A stretch of DNA of 64,000 nt from assembly GCA_965215855.1 (NCBI GenBank), contig CBDCER010000003.1, positions 1,860,001-1,924,000 of the forward strand, read 5' to 3'. The notes below the pieces were generated by a model. That model was not told where the DNA came from. It searched no databases and worked only from the letters and a program-made list of their open reading frames with translations. Of this stretch, positions 34,065-43,549 are shown one piece after another (the first letter of the stretch is position 1; each line of letters opens with the position of its first letter). Position numbers and translations under genes: made by a program. This stretch comes from J027 sp965215855 (GTDB lineage: Bacteria; Chloroflexota; Anaerolineae; Aggregatilineales; J027).

Positions 34065-34652
34065 ATGCCGATTTCAAATCATTTATTGCAAGAACACTAC
34101 AACCTGTGTGTGATTGTTCCAGCCTGGGCTACAATTGGTGATTGGCTGGACATTGTGGCGGCAACCTCCAAAGCCACATCGCTCATTGATTTTGGCACCA
34201 ATCCTCCTTTGATGCGGGCGGGTGTCACATCGCTCAATTGGTATCTGATGGATTTATTGGGTCTGCGTGCGCAATGGTATGATGATGGATGGTTGCAGCG
34301 TGATGAAGTCTGGTTGTTGATTAACCCGCTACGCTACAAACTACTCGGTCATTCTGCCCGCCGTCCCTTTGCCCATGATGTACGTGATTATTTGATGAAA
34401 CTGGCCCCCTATCTGTTACGAGAAACACTAGACCAACACGCTTATTTCGCTATGGCTCCCACTATCTATCGTCACGAATACGACGATGGTGAAGCCGAAA
34501 GACTGGCAGCTCAGGCTCCTTGGGGACATCTGGCGGTATTGGATGATGCCGATGAGATCGTGGGTATGGTATGGGCACCGGGGCCGATGACAGGGACTTT
34601 GCCGCCAATTCTGAAACATCCACATTCCGTCGGCAGCGTCACCTATTGCTGA
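34065..34652 (+). CDS. Unknown protein between uvrC and FemAB gene
   Basis: 195 residues, 17 bp after uvrC, with GGAGC upstream. No signal peptide. Mixed alpha/beta sequence rich in Trp and Tyr (NLCVIVPAWATIGDWLDIVA; MRAGVTSLNWYLMDLLGLRA). I recognise no family. The ending LPPILKHPHSVGSVTYC has a terminal Cys. Spacing of 12 nt to the next gene makes it part of the operon. Confidence 0.65.
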   Translation: MPISNHLLQEHYNLCVIVPAWATIGDWLDIVAATSKATSLIDFGTNPPLMRAGVTSLNWYLMDLLGLRAQWYDDGWLQRDEVWLLINPLRYKLLGHSARRPFAHDVRDYLMKLAPYLLRETLDQHAYFAMAPTIYRHEYDDGEAERLAAQAPWGHLAVLDDADEIVGMVWAPGPMTGTLPPILKHPHSVGSVTYC

Positions 34653-34663
34653 AAGCAGCCAAT

Positions 34664-35755
34664 ATGCAAATTTCATGGGTTCATGACCCAACGACTTGGA
34701 ACAAACAGCTTGCATCGTTACCAGCCGCCCATATTCTACAGACCTGGGAATGGGGGGAATTCAAAGCCCAGACAACCGGCTGGACACCCCGACGTTGCCT
34801 TTATCTGGGTGAGGATGATCGCGTTTTGGCCGCTGCCAGCATTCTAACGCGCCGCGTCGGCCCCTTTCGCATGATTTATGTTCCGAAAGGTCCGGTTTTC
34901 GCCGATACCTCTCCAGCTTATATTGAGTCTGTCCTCGACCATCTACAAAAACTGGCGCGAGGAGCCGTCTGGCTCAAAATCGACCCAGACATCGTGATTG
35001 CTACCGGCTTCCCACCTGAAGCCAGTAATGACCAGCCATACCAACCCAACCCAGCGGGGGAAGCCACTCAACACCTCCTCCAATCCCGCAAGTGGCGCTT
35101 CAGTAGGGACCAAGTGCAGTTCCGCAATACGCTCGTTCTCGATTTAACGCAATCTGAGGACAAGTTGCTGGCAGACATGAGCCAAAGTACCCGCCGCAAA
35201 ATACGTTTAGCCGACAAACGCGAGGTCGTTGTCCGTGCCACGCATAACGAAACCGACTGGCGGACACTATACGATCTCTATGCTACTACAGGTCAACGTC
35301 AAGATTTCGCCATTCGTCCGTGGGACTACTATTGTCGCCTATGGTCTACATTCCATGCGGCAGGTCTGGCACGTATATTGGTAGCAGAATATCAGGAACA
35401 AATCCTGGCTGGAATTGTATTGTTCCATTTCGGGGAGCGAGTCTGGTATTTTTACGGCATGTCGTCCGGTGAACACCGCGACCGTCAGCCCAACTATGCT
35501 TTGCAATGGGCTGCGATTCGGTGGGCTAAAACTGAGGGATATAAAATCTACGATTGGTGGGGAGCGCCCAATGTGTTTACCGAAGATGACCCCATGTGGG
35601 GCGTCTATCGTTTCAAACGCGGTTTCGGCAGCCAAATCGTGCGGACAATGGGCGCTTGGGACTATACACCTTATCCCGCATTATATTGGCTCTATGCCCA
35701 GGCTGCGCCGCGTTTTGTCAACTGGCTACGTCGCCGAGGAAGCAATCAAGAATGA
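34664..35755 (+). CDS. FemAB/FemX-like peptidoglycan aminoacyltransferase
   Basis: 363 residues from the ATG at 34664. Two GNAT-like lobes: HILQTWEWGEFKAQTTGWTP and VGPFRMIYVPKGPVFADTSP, then STRRKIRLADKREVVVRATH and VWYFYGMSSGEHRDRQPNYA with IYDWWGAPNVFTEDDPMWGV, all FemAB signatures. Family members add amino acids from tRNA to the lipid II stem peptide. The usual coiled-coil tRNA arm is not evident. The stop overlaps the next start (ATGA). Confidence 0.85.
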   Translation: MQISWVHDPTTWNKQLASLPAAHILQTWEWGEFKAQTTGWTPRRCLYLGEDDRVLAAASILTRRVGPFRMIYVPKGPVFADTSPAYIESVLDHLQKLARGAVWLKIDPDIVIATGFPPEASNDQPYQPNPAGEATQHLLQSRKWRFSRDQVQFRNTLVLDLTQSEDKLLADMSQSTRRKIRLADKREVVVRATHNETDWRTLYDLYATTGQRQDFAIRPWDYYCRLWSTFHAAGLARILVAEYQEQILAGIVLFHFGERVWYFYGMSSGEHRDRQPNYALQWAAIRWAKTEGYKIYDWWGAPNVFTEDDPMWGVYRFKRGFGSQIVRTMGAWDYTPYPALYWLYAQAAPRFVNWLRRRGSNQE

Positions 35756-36246
35756 CTCCGGATCAGAATATGCCTACTGTACGGTGGCCGCTATCGGCTA
35801 AAATTTATGCTATTGGTGTTGGCGTACCGATGATTGCCATCTCACTGACTGCGGCCTTCTGGATTTTTCAGACGCGCTTTGGCGGGTTTATCAATAGCCG
35901 CCCTGTACTGGCTGTGTTGATCCTAATGCTCGCATTTGCCGGAACATTGGTGATGGCCGCCTGGTTATTTTACATAGGGGTTCGGCGCACAATAACTCAA
36001 GAACCTGAAGCCCTAATCTTTGCCGCCACCGGCCACTTGCTTTCGGCGATTCCAGCGATGGTATTGCTCTTTGTTGCTTTTTTGCGCGATTATCAAGGTT
36101 TTGTCTATGACGTTCAGACCGCCGTTGCCCAACGCGATTTCACGCTGGAATTCACGTTCATCAGTTGGATGCTCATTCACGTCTATCTGGCGCTATTGCT
36201 ATCCTTTCTCGACAACACCAGCCATTTGCTGGAAAAGTCGGAATAG
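35752..36246 (+). CDS. Four-helix membrane protein
   Basis: 164 residues from the ATG overlapping the FemAB-like stop. Four hydrophobic segments (about 17-38, 48-74, 90-110 and 136-157). No catalytic motif seen and no family recognised. Last gene of the acetyltransferase-uvrC operon, converging on the TSUP gene. Confidence 0.65.
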   Translation: MTPDQNMPTVRWPLSAKIYAIGVGVPMIAISLTAAFWIFQTRFGGFINSRPVLAVLILMLAFAGTLVMAAWLFYIGVRRTITQEPEALIFAATGHLLSAIPAMVLLFVAFLRDYQGFVYDVQTAVAQRDFTLEFTFISWMLIHVYLALLLSFLDNTSHLLEKSE

Positions 36247-36280
36247 GGAGGCTTCGCATTTTGGTCGTTATCAACAGAAC

Positions 36281-36991
36281 TTAGAGGATTAGCCAAATTC
36301 CCAGAAAAACCAACAATCCCAACACCAATTTCCGAAACTGCTCTGGATTGACATAGCGATCCAGGAAAAAGCCGCACGCCAGCCCCAGCCCAATGCCTGG
36401 CAAGGCCACCCAATAGTTCTGCCAAACCTCACTGGTGAAATTGTGGCTGAGGGCATGGCTGGTAATGACCATGGTGCTGTTAAGCAAGAAAAACCCCTGC
36501 AAATTACTTTTGAATGCAGCAAGTTCCCATCTTCGACAGCTCCCATATATCACTACTGGCGGCCCAGAAGTGTTATAGGCTCCGCTCAACAACCCAGCGA
36601 TAAACCCAAATCCATAGGCCCAGCGTGGATGCTCAACGGGCGGCAACCGAAGTTCAAGAAGTGCATAGATCGCATAACCAGTGATGACAATACCGAGAGC
36701 CGTCAGTACAATAGTCTCGTCCACGCGGCTCAATGCCACTACACCCAGTGGAATACCAATCAGTGACGCGATGGATAGCCGCCACACCGTTTGGAAACTC
36801 AAATGATGGCGATAGCGGGCCAGTAAAAAGATTTCCGAGGTCACAGCAACCAGCGCCACTAGCGGTGTTGCAATGTGAATATCCATGATCAGCAGTAACA
36901 GCGGCATTGACACCAACGCCAACCCAAAACCAGTCAATGTTTGCGTAAAAATTGCGAGAAAAACGATCAAACCAACAATTATCATCGACAA
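36281..36991 (-). CDS. TSUP-family permease (TauE/SafE type)
   Basis: 236 residues with about eight membrane helices. The family motifs LTGFGLALVSMPLLLLIMDI at the N-terminus and YGFGFIAGLLSGAYNTSGPP in the middle mark the two repeats. TSUP proteins export or take up sulfite, sulfonates or related organic anions; the substrate is not evident here. Its start is 18 bp from the divergent rdgB start, so the promoters must overlap. Confidence 0.88.
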   Translation of the reverse strand: MSMIIVGLIVFLAIFTQTLTGFGLALVSMPLLLLIMDIHIATPLVALVAVTSEIFLLARYRHHLSFQTVWRLSIASLIGIPLGVVALSRVDETIVLTALGIVITGYAIYALLELRLPPVEHPRWAYGFGFIAGLLSGAYNTSGPPVVIYGSCRRWELAAFKSNLQGFFLLNSTMVITSHALSHNFTSEVWQNYWVALPGIGLGLACGFFLDRYVNPEQFRKLVLGLLVFLGIWLIL

Positions 36992-37009
36992 TCCAGGGAC
37001 TATTCAATC

Positions 37010-37603
37010 ATGACACAATTACTTGTCGCCACTCAAAACCGCCATAAAGTTCAGGAGTATCGTGATCTGCTGGCGGAGCTTGATACTATTGACTGGCTCT
37101 CATTATGGGATGTAAATCTAAATAACATGCAGGTGGATGAAACCGGCACATCTTTCGAGGCCAACGCCCACCTCAAAGCCGACGCTTATTGCCAGGCATC
37201 TGGCTTGATTACACTGGCTGATGATTCCGGCCTCGTCGTTGATGTACTGGATGGCGAACCCGGTATCTATTCAGCCCGTTACGGTGGCCTGAAAACCGAC
37301 CAGGAACGCTACCAACTGCTGCTGAAAAAGCTGGCTGACACCCCACATTCACAACGCACAGCCCGTTTTGAATGTGCAGTAGCGATTGCCGTCCCGGACC
37401 ATCCCATTGAAATCACGCGTGGCACACTTGAAGGCCATATTGCCGACGCCCCGCGAGGTGAAAATGGCTTTGGCTATGACCCGATTTTCCTGTTATCCGA
37501 TGGGTACACTCTGGCCGAACTATCTGCTGCTGATAAAAACCAAATCAGTCACAGGGCGCGGGCACTTCAGGCAGCACTCCCTATTCTGCGGCGTGTGCTT
37601 TAG
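37010..37603 (+). CDS. rdgB: XTP/dITP pyrophosphatase (RdgB/HAM1)
   Basis: 197 residues from the ATG at 37010. It hydrolyses non-canonical purine triphosphates to keep them out of DNA and RNA. Visible motifs: LLVATQNRHKVQEYRDLLAE, ETGTSFEANAHLKADAYCQA, LADDSGLVVDVLDGEPGIYS and the C-terminal GENGFGYDPIFLLSDGYTLA with KNQISHRARAL. Complete. The stop overlaps the convergent glycosyltransferase stop by 4 bp. Confidence 0.95.
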   Translation: MTQLLVATQNRHKVQEYRDLLAELDTIDWLSLWDVNLNNMQVDETGTSFEANAHLKADAYCQASGLITLADDSGLVVDVLDGEPGIYSARYGGLKTDQERYQLLLKKLADTPHSQRTARFECAVAIAVPDHPIEITRGTLEGHIADAPRGENGFGYDPIFLLSDGYTLAELSAADKNQISHRARALQAALPILRRVL

Positions 37604-39168
37604 CTACCATGATCTTCAGCCCACCACATCCGCCACACATCGACCGAACGCGGAAAGCGACGGCGGGGATATGATTGAATAGCTTCACCCTCCAGCCCGT
37701 CAATCCAATTGTATAATGGTGGCGTTCCACTGGTCACCAAGTAGGCTGTTTCGCCTGACCTCAGTTGTTCATTCACAGCCACCCGTAAATCAGGAACTAG
37801 TTCATGACCATCCAGACAGACGATTTCTTGATCGACATAGAAATATAGATTATAGCATTCTCGCCAGTTTGCTACGATTAGATCGGCCTGAACACTCTGA
37901 AGCAGTGCCCCAGCTTCGCTGGTTGCTTCATCCCCGTTCAGAATACCCGATTGGTGATTGATTGCGTTGAGATCACGGAATGGGAGTTCCAGAGGTGCGG
38001 TGATTATGGTGTAGTCAAAGGGTAGCGCAAACCACAACCACCACCCAGTCATAAATAGCAACACCCCGCGCAGGCTCCAGTGTATTCGCCATAGCCAAGC
38101 AAACCCACAGGCCAGAATAGTCACTGTCGGCGCAGCCATCGGCGTGAAATAGCGTGCGACTGGCAATCGCGCTTTGAATAAGATTAATGCTGTCGTCAAC
38201 ACCAGCCACAGTCCCAGAAACAATGTACTACTCAAAAGCCAGTTCTTATTATCAAGAGCGGAGCCAATAATGAGCAATCGTATTGACAGAATCAAGCCCA
38301 CGACCAATGTCAACCCAACTACAATCATATAGGATCGTGTGGTGAAATCTTCGATCACAGGCCATACATCTTTGGCATAGTCTAGTGGATTGACGGCAGC
38401 CTCATCGTCCTCACGCTGGGCAACTGGCGAATCGAGTAGCACAAACGGCTCATCCGAATCGCGAGCAACCCAGGCCGGAATTACCAACGGCATCCACATT
38501 ATAGCCACAATAACCGCTGCCAGAATCAGCGGGGGTAGGTACAGTCGCAACCACTCGCGCCCACGTTCAGCAAATCCCGCCATGCGCTGCCAGTCATAGA
38601 AAAGCAAAGCCGCTCCTACGGGTAAAAGCGGCAGTAATCCCAGAGTAAGCTTTGCCAACGTCGTCAGACCCAGCAGTACGCCCAGAATTACCCCCTGCTG
38701 CATCGAAGGATATCGGGCAAATACCAAACTGCGCCACGCCACCACACACCCAAACGTTGCCACGAATGGGTCGGCCAGTGCCATGCGTCCAAAGAATACT
38801 GCCAATGGCATGATGGCATATAGCGCCAAGGCCATCAATCCCGCCAGGCGTCCAGCCAGCATCCGTCCTACGACAAATAATGCAGCTCCACCGAGCAGCG
38901 AAAACAGTGCAATCGCCAAACGGACTATCGGCAAAGCAACGGTTGGTTTGGTCTCAAACAATCCCAACCAATAATAGAGCAACACTTTTCCATGGGCATA
39001 ACGTCCTGGATTCTCATCGAAATCCCAGACTTGTACCGCACGGGATGTATGTGCCCCCTCATCCACATAAGGATGCTGCACTGTGATGTTGTAACCGCGC
39101 AGATAGAACTGTATCAGCAACAGAATAACGACAATGAGTTTATCGCGCATAATCTCGACTTCTAGCAT
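37600..39168 (-). CDS. GT39-type membrane glycosyltransferase, second copy
   Basis: 522 residues (ATG at 39150 is an alternative start; neither has a strong ribosome site). N-terminal membrane anchor then HPYVDEGAHTSRAVQVWDFD with the catalytic DE pair, GKVLLYYWLGLFETKP, and about ten membrane helices. It ends in a soluble region (LIVANWRECYNLYFYVDQEI). Similar in plan to the enzyme at 25994-27952 but clearly a different protein. It probably transfers a sugar from a polyprenyl phosphate carrier. Confidence 0.82.
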   Translation of the reverse strand: MLEVEIMRDKLIVVILLLIQFYLRGYNITVQHPYVDEGAHTSRAVQVWDFDENPGRYAHGKVLLYYWLGLFETKPTVALPIVRLAIALFSLLGGAALFVVGRMLAGRLAGLMALALYAIMPLAVFFGRMALADPFVATFGCVVAWRSLVFARYPSMQQGVILGVLLGLTTLAKLTLGLLPLLPVGAALLFYDWQRMAGFAERGREWLRLYLPPLILAAVIVAIMWMPLVIPAWVARDSDEPFVLLDSPVAQREDDEAAVNPLDYAKDVWPVIEDFTTRSYMIVVGLTLVVGLILSIRLLIIGSALDNKNWLLSSTLFLGLWLVLTTALILFKARLPVARYFTPMAAPTVTILACGFAWLWRIHWSLRGVLLFMTGWWLWFALPFDYTIITAPLELPFRDLNAINHQSGILNGDEATSEAGALLQSVQADLIVANWRECYNLYFYVDQEIVCLDGHELVPDLRVAVNEQLRSGETAYLVTSGTPPLYNWIDGLEGEAIQSYPRRRFPRSVDVWRMWWAEDHGS

Positions 39169-39284
39169 AAGCCATTAAGGCTAGCAATACGCTCCCAAAA
39201 TTCAACATCGATAAACAATTGGTACTATGTGAACTGTGCTGTAATCTCACGAACTCTGACTCTCAAGATTGTACAGCGACGAGA

Positions 39285-39485
39285 TCAGGCGTTATTGACC
39301 AGGTAAAAGACCACTGTTGCAAAAAATATACAGGCCATCAACAGCGCCAGGATTCCCAGCACTGCCGATTTTGCGATTTCAACCATATTCTTGAGGAACA
39401 CCCATGCGCCCAGGATAATAAAAATGCCTATGAACAACACAGCAGTTTGAGCGCCAGTCAGTCCCCAAGATTGCATCTCATTCAA
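39285..39485 (-). CDS. Small membrane protein coupled to hutI
   Basis: 66 residues with two hydrophobic helices (about 13-31, AVLFIGIFIILGAWVFLKNM, and 39-62). Its ATG overlaps the hutI stop by 4 nt (ATGA), good evidence that it is translated. No family recognised. Confidence 0.65.
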   Translation of the reverse strand: MNEMQSWGLTGAQTAVLFIGIFIILGAWVFLKNMVEIAKSAVLGILALLMACIFFATVVFYLVNNA

Positions 39486-40777
39486 GCGATACCTCCACCG
39501 TTACCCAGCAGATAGATGACATTGCCGCTTTTGATAACTTGTTGCACGAGGTTGGTTCCAAAGCGATACCCCAGTTGACGATAGTCGGCAATCTGCCAGA
39601 TCACGACATCGCCCCATGCGCCGTTTATTAACGTACCGGCCTCGCCCCCAAGTCCCACTGCGAATCCAGCGTTGACCGTCGCCGCGGCCAATGCCTGCCC
39701 CTGTGTCAGATATAGATAGCGCGTCGCCAATGCCAATACGATTTGCATACTTTCTGTCCAGGCCGTGCCAGGGTTGCAATCGGTGGCAATAGCGAGAGCG
39801 ACGCCTGCATCCAACATCTCTTGAGCCGGTGTATAGTCGTGGTGGCCCAATCCAAACGGCGTGGGTGGCATCGAAACCGCGATAGTCCCATATTGCCCCA
39901 ACAAATCAATTTCGTCATATGTGGTCGCCACCAGGTGATCAGCAGAGGTAGCCCCCATCTCAACAGCCAGCTCTGTTCCGCCCAAAGCATCAAACTCATC
40001 GCTGTGAATCTTCAATCCCAATCCAGCCTGTCGGGCAGCTTCCAACACCCGACGACTTTGCTCCAGGTTAAATGCGCCCGTTTCGCAAAAAACATCACAG
40101 AAGAACGGTTTCGGCCAGTGGTCTGCTTTCCAAGCTGCCACTGCTGGGATCATCCGGTGAACTACCTCGTCAATATAGGCATCGCTGTCGTCGGCATATT
40201 CAGGCGGAATAGCATGTGCGCCTAGAAAAGTTGGGATCAGATCAATCGGCAGCTCAGTGTCCAACACGGCGATAGCATTCAGCATTTTCATCTCCGTGTC
40301 CAGTTCCAACCCATAACCTGTTTTAACCTCGACAGTGGTGGTGCCATGCTGCATCATACGAATCAGCCGCGATTTGGATTGCTCAATCAATAAATTCAAT
40401 TCAACAGCGCGTGTATCTTGCATGGTGCGGTTGATCCCGCCACCTTCAGCCATAATTTCCTGATAGGTTGTGCCAGCAATCCGACGTTCAAATTCAGCAG
40501 CGCGTTCGCCTGCCCACACTACATGCGTATGAGGATCAACCAGTCCTGGTGTCACTAGGCGGCCTTTAGCATTGATATTGCGATGTCCATGATAGTTGGC
40601 AGTGATGCGGTCACTAGTTCCAGTCGCCACCACCCGACTATCGTTAATAGCAATAGCTCCGTCGGGAATTAAGCCCAAATCACCCAGATTCCTGCCGCGT
40701 TGTGGCCCATCTGCATGGGGCGGCATGATACATAATTGTCCCGCATGATAAATTACCAGATCAACTTCTTGGCTCAT
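39482..40777 (-). CDS. hutI: Imidazolonepropionase
   Basis: 431 residues from the ATG at 40777, with AGGAGG 6 nt upstream. It hydrolyses 4-imidazolone-5-propionate to formiminoglutamate in histidine breakdown. Amidohydrolase fold with LVDPHTHVVWAGERAAEFER, KTGYGLELDTEMKMLNAIAV, LKIHSDEFDALGGTELAVEM and AIATDCNPGTAWTESMQIVL, all metal or substrate motifs. Other hut genes are not in the window, so the pathway is scattered or continues elsewhere. Confidence 0.95.
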   Translation of the reverse strand: MSQEVDLVIYHAGQLCIMPPHADGPQRGRNLGDLGLIPDGAIAINDSRVVATGTSDRITANYHGHRNINAKGRLVTPGLVDPHTHVVWAGERAAEFERRIAGTTYQEIMAEGGGINRTMQDTRAVELNLLIEQSKSRLIRMMQHGTTTVEVKTGYGLELDTEMKMLNAIAVLDTELPIDLIPTFLGAHAIPPEYADDSDAYIDEVVHRMIPAVAAWKADHWPKPFFCDVFCETGAFNLEQSRRVLEAARQAGLGLKIHSDEFDALGGTELAVEMGATSADHLVATTYDEIDLLGQYGTIAVSMPPTPFGLGHHDYTPAQEMLDAGVALAIATDCNPGTAWTESMQIVLALATRYLYLTQGQALAAATVNAGFAVGLGGEAGTLINGAWGDVVIWQIADYRQLGYRFGTNLVQQVIKSGNVIYLLGNGGGIA

Positions 40778-41117
40778 CTTGACCTCCTGCATATGGCAGG
40801 CAGTCTAGCACAGAATCATGTTTGTAGCACACATATTGCCAGGTTCGAACGCAATGAAACTTGTCCAGGAGATTCTCACATGGTTTGTGTTGAACATTGG
40901 TCCAGTACGGTTTGGCAACGAGTGGCCTACTTTGCCCACAAGTCCTGCGTTACTCCAAAGCCAATGAACTCCACAAGCTTGTCCTGTATGCCTTCGTGTT
41001 TTATGCAATATGCTCTGAATCGGCGAATTATTATCAATACCCATCATTTTACCCTCAGACAAATTTGGCCTATAATCTTTTAAGCACACCCGCTTGCAAA
41101 TAATTGGGAGGATCGTC
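40778..41117. other. Intergenic region with promoter of the SH3 gene
   Basis: No coding region was accepted. Toward the right end TTTACC (41048-41053), 17 bp, and TATAAT (41071-41076) make a good sigma-A promoter for the SH3 gene. GGGAGG at 41106-41111 is its ribosome site. The rest shows nothing recognisable. Confidence 0.6.
41048..41076 (+). promoter_or_regulatory. Sigma-A promoter of the SH3 membrane protein
   Basis: TTTACC, 17-bp spacer and a perfect TATAAT, about 40 bp before the TTG start codon. Confidence 0.65.
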
Positions 41118-43454
41118 TTGTCCGATACTAAATCAAACAGACCTGAAGAAGCTCCACCCGAAGAAGCCTTAGACGATGCATCAATTGTCTGGTATTTGGT
41201 TGCTCTCATTATGACGGCACTGGGTACTATTCTTATCGGTTATGTGATAGGAACTACTTTAGAAGGCCAGAAGGCTGAAGAAACGCTCGAAGCAGTTCAA
41301 CAGGAACATGCGACTAATGTGGCGCAGATGGATGCTGAAAGCACCATTGCTGTAGCTGGCGTAGAGGCCAATATGGCAACGAGTGAGGCGCATGGGGTTG
41401 CGACTGTGGGGGCGATCAATGCCATATCGACACAGAGCGCCATCAGTGCTGCTGCGATGCTGGACACCAGTCGCCAGGAAGCAGTAGCAAATTTGGCAAC
41501 CAGTGAAGCTCAGGGGCAAAGTGATTTGGAAAATGTCCGGGCTGAAGCGACACAAGCCATGGCAACCAGCCGCGCCGAAGCAACTCAGGCTATTGCCACA
41601 CAGCGTGCAGAAGCAACTGAAGCCATCAATCAGGTAACGCAAGCCGTCGGCGAACAACGCCAACAAACTGCTGAAGCCAATGCGACTGAGACAGCCATCG
41701 TCGAAGCCTATACCCCAACACCAACCGCGACCGCGACTCCGCTGATCCCAGAGGGCGAAGTACAATCGGTGACGACTATAGTGCGGCTAGGGCCTGGTGA
41801 GGCTTTTCCCATTATTGGAAATCTGAATCAGGGCCAGATGGTCGAGATTATTGGGGTCAGTGAAGATGGCGAATGGCTTCAGGTGCAATATATACCGGCG
41901 GGTGGCGATGCAGATACTCCGGCCATTGGTTTTGTGCCAGCCACCGTCGTCAGCCGGACCGTCGGTTCGATGGACAATGTTGAGGTAGCTTCCGACTACC
42001 CATCGCTGACTCCTACACCATCATTGACCTATACGCCCACTCCTACCACTACCCACACACCCACCTTCACTCCGACAGCTTTACCACCCACGCCCACACC
42101 CTCAACCCCAGAAGCGCAGGTGATGGCAATTGCCGTAACGGTGCATGAGGGACCAGGTGAGGAATACCCGATTGCCGATGTCATTAATCAAGATGCGCCA
42201 GTGTCCGTAGTTGGAACCAGTGAGGATGGACTGTGGTTGCAGGTGATTTATGAGGGTGGTACTGGATTTGTGCGTGCTGAAGCATTGCAATTAACTGGTG
42301 GTTCGCTGGTCGGTATTGGCGTTGCCAGCTATTCCACATTGCCGCCGCCCACCATTGCTCCGACGCCAAGTGTGCCAGAGGCGATGGCTGCTGGACAGTT
42401 TGTCGTTGTGCGTGAAGGGCCGGGAGAGGTTTTCCCGACTGTCGGTATTGTTTCCACCAACCAGATACTTGAATTAACTGGCGTTTCCGTGGATGGTGTG
42501 TGGTTCCAGGTGGCGTTTGATGTTGCACCAGATGGCCTGGGCTGGGTATCCGGTCAAGTGGTGAATGTGGCAGGTGATTTGGGTGCGCTACCGGCTGTGG
42601 CAGGCCCACCGCCACCTGAAGGCACAGAGCCAACTGTCGGCGAAGGTGATGTTGGAACTGGAGCCAGTTCTTCAGCTGGCAGCCTGGGACCGGTGGATGT
42701 GGTCGAATTACCTGATACGCTGGATATGAACTACGATCAATTGCCGGATGTGGGTGCATATTCCTATGAGGTGACACTTGCCATCAACGGCGAAGCTGAT
42801 GGCGACGATTACCAGAGTTTTGTTAGCTTGAACTATGCTCAATCAGAAGATGGCAGCACCGCAACCGTGACAGTGGACGTAACGGGCGCGTTCGTCAACG
42901 AATTGGTCAACAACGATTTGGCCTTCCTATCAGAATTTATGCCGGTAACCGTCGGCACGGATGGGTCGAGCAACTACTTCTATTCACAGAACGATGATGT
43001 ATGCTTCGATCTTGGCCCAGATGTCGAGATGGAGGATGTGCTGACGCAATTCGAGGCTTTGATTACCGCTGATGAAGTAGCGTTCCTGGGCGATCTACCT
43101 GCTAATGCTGCCTTCGGTGTGGTTGATGAAAGCGGGCTGGTCGGCATTGAGGGTGTACATTATCAACTGCTGGGCTTGGAAGAAGGTGGCGAGGTTGTGC
43201 CATTCGATGACTTCAAGGTCGATCTCTGGTGGTCGGAAGATGAGACCATTCTCTATGGCTATCGCATCACCATTGATGTCGATTCCGAGTTCTTCTTCCA
43301 ATATCGAGACACACTGGCACAATTCGATCCAGCCTTTAACGAAGTGGATAACTTCGAGGGCGAGATCACCTTCTACCTGTTGCCACGTGCCATCGACAAT
43401 GCGGCTGAGGATGCCGCCGCACCACCATCAGCCTGTGCGGATGTGGGCAACTAA
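41118..43454 (+). CDS. Large membrane protein with ATSEA coiled coil and three SH3 domains
   Basis: 778 residues from a TTG at 41118, preferred over the upstream ATG (41094) because GGGAGG lies 6 nt before it. One membrane segment (about 25-50, YLVALIMTALGTILIGYVIG) leaves the N-terminus inside. A long Ala/Thr/Glu helix follows with repeats of NVATSEA, ATQAMATSRAE and ATQAIATQRAE. Three bacterial SH3 domains start near SVTTIVRLGPGEAFPIIG, AIAVTVHEGPGEEYPIAD and AGQFVVVREGPGEVFPTVGI, joined by Thr/Pro linkers. A C-terminal domain of about 230 residues with beta strands and acidic loops is unidentified. Probably a cell-wall-binding sensor or spacer; function unknown. Confidence 0.8.
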   Translation: MSDTKSNRPEEAPPEEALDDASIVWYLVALIMTALGTILIGYVIGTTLEGQKAEETLEAVQQEHATNVAQMDAESTIAVAGVEANMATSEAHGVATVGAINAISTQSAISAAAMLDTSRQEAVANLATSEAQGQSDLENVRAEATQAMATSRAEATQAIATQRAEATEAINQVTQAVGEQRQQTAEANATETAIVEAYTPTPTATATPLIPEGEVQSVTTIVRLGPGEAFPIIGNLNQGQMVEIIGVSEDGEWLQVQYIPAGGDADTPAIGFVPATVVSRTVGSMDNVEVASDYPSLTPTPSLTYTPTPTTTHTPTFTPTALPPTPTPSTPEAQVMAIAVTVHEGPGEEYPIADVINQDAPVSVVGTSEDGLWLQVIYEGGTGFVRAEALQLTGGSLVGIGVASYSTLPPPTIAPTPSVPEAMAAGQFVVVREGPGEVFPTVGIVSTNQILELTGVSVDGVWFQVAFDVAPDGLGWVSGQVVNVAGDLGALPAVAGPPPPEGTEPTVGEGDVGTGASSSAGSLGPVDVVELPDTLDMNYDQLPDVGAYSYEVTLAINGEADGDDYQSFVSLNYAQSEDGSTATVTVDVTGAFVNELVNNDLAFLSEFMPVTVGTDGSSNYFYSQNDDVCFDLGPDVEMEDVLTQFEALITADEVAFLGDLPANAAFGVVDESGLVGIEGVHYQLLGLEEGGEVVPFDDFKVDLWWSEDETILYGYRITIDVDSEFFFQYRDTLAQFDPAFNEVDNFEGEITFYLLPRAIDNAAEDAAAPPSACADVGN

Positions 43455-43491
43455 CACTAATGCAGTAGCTTCTCGCCGTACATAAATAACT

Positions 43492-43534
43492 GGCCCCACC
43501 ATTACGTAGATTAGTAGTGGTGAGGCCGCTTTTT
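43492..43534 (+). terminator. Terminator of the SH3 gene
   Basis: GGCCCCACCA (43492 onward) pairs imperfectly with TGGTGAGGCC (to about 43526), followed by a T-run. It also faces the convergent MazG-like gene. Confidence 0.6.
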
Positions 43535-43549
43535 ATCACCTTTTTGCTA

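Noticed and set aside
40836..40852. GGTTCGAACGC looked like a tRNA T-loop
   Set aside because: No acceptor stem, anticodon arm or CCA end could be built around it.
42184..42777. 197-codon minus-strand frame opposite the SH3 gene
   Set aside because: His/Pro/Gln-rich antisense of Thr/Pro linker and SH3 coding sequence.
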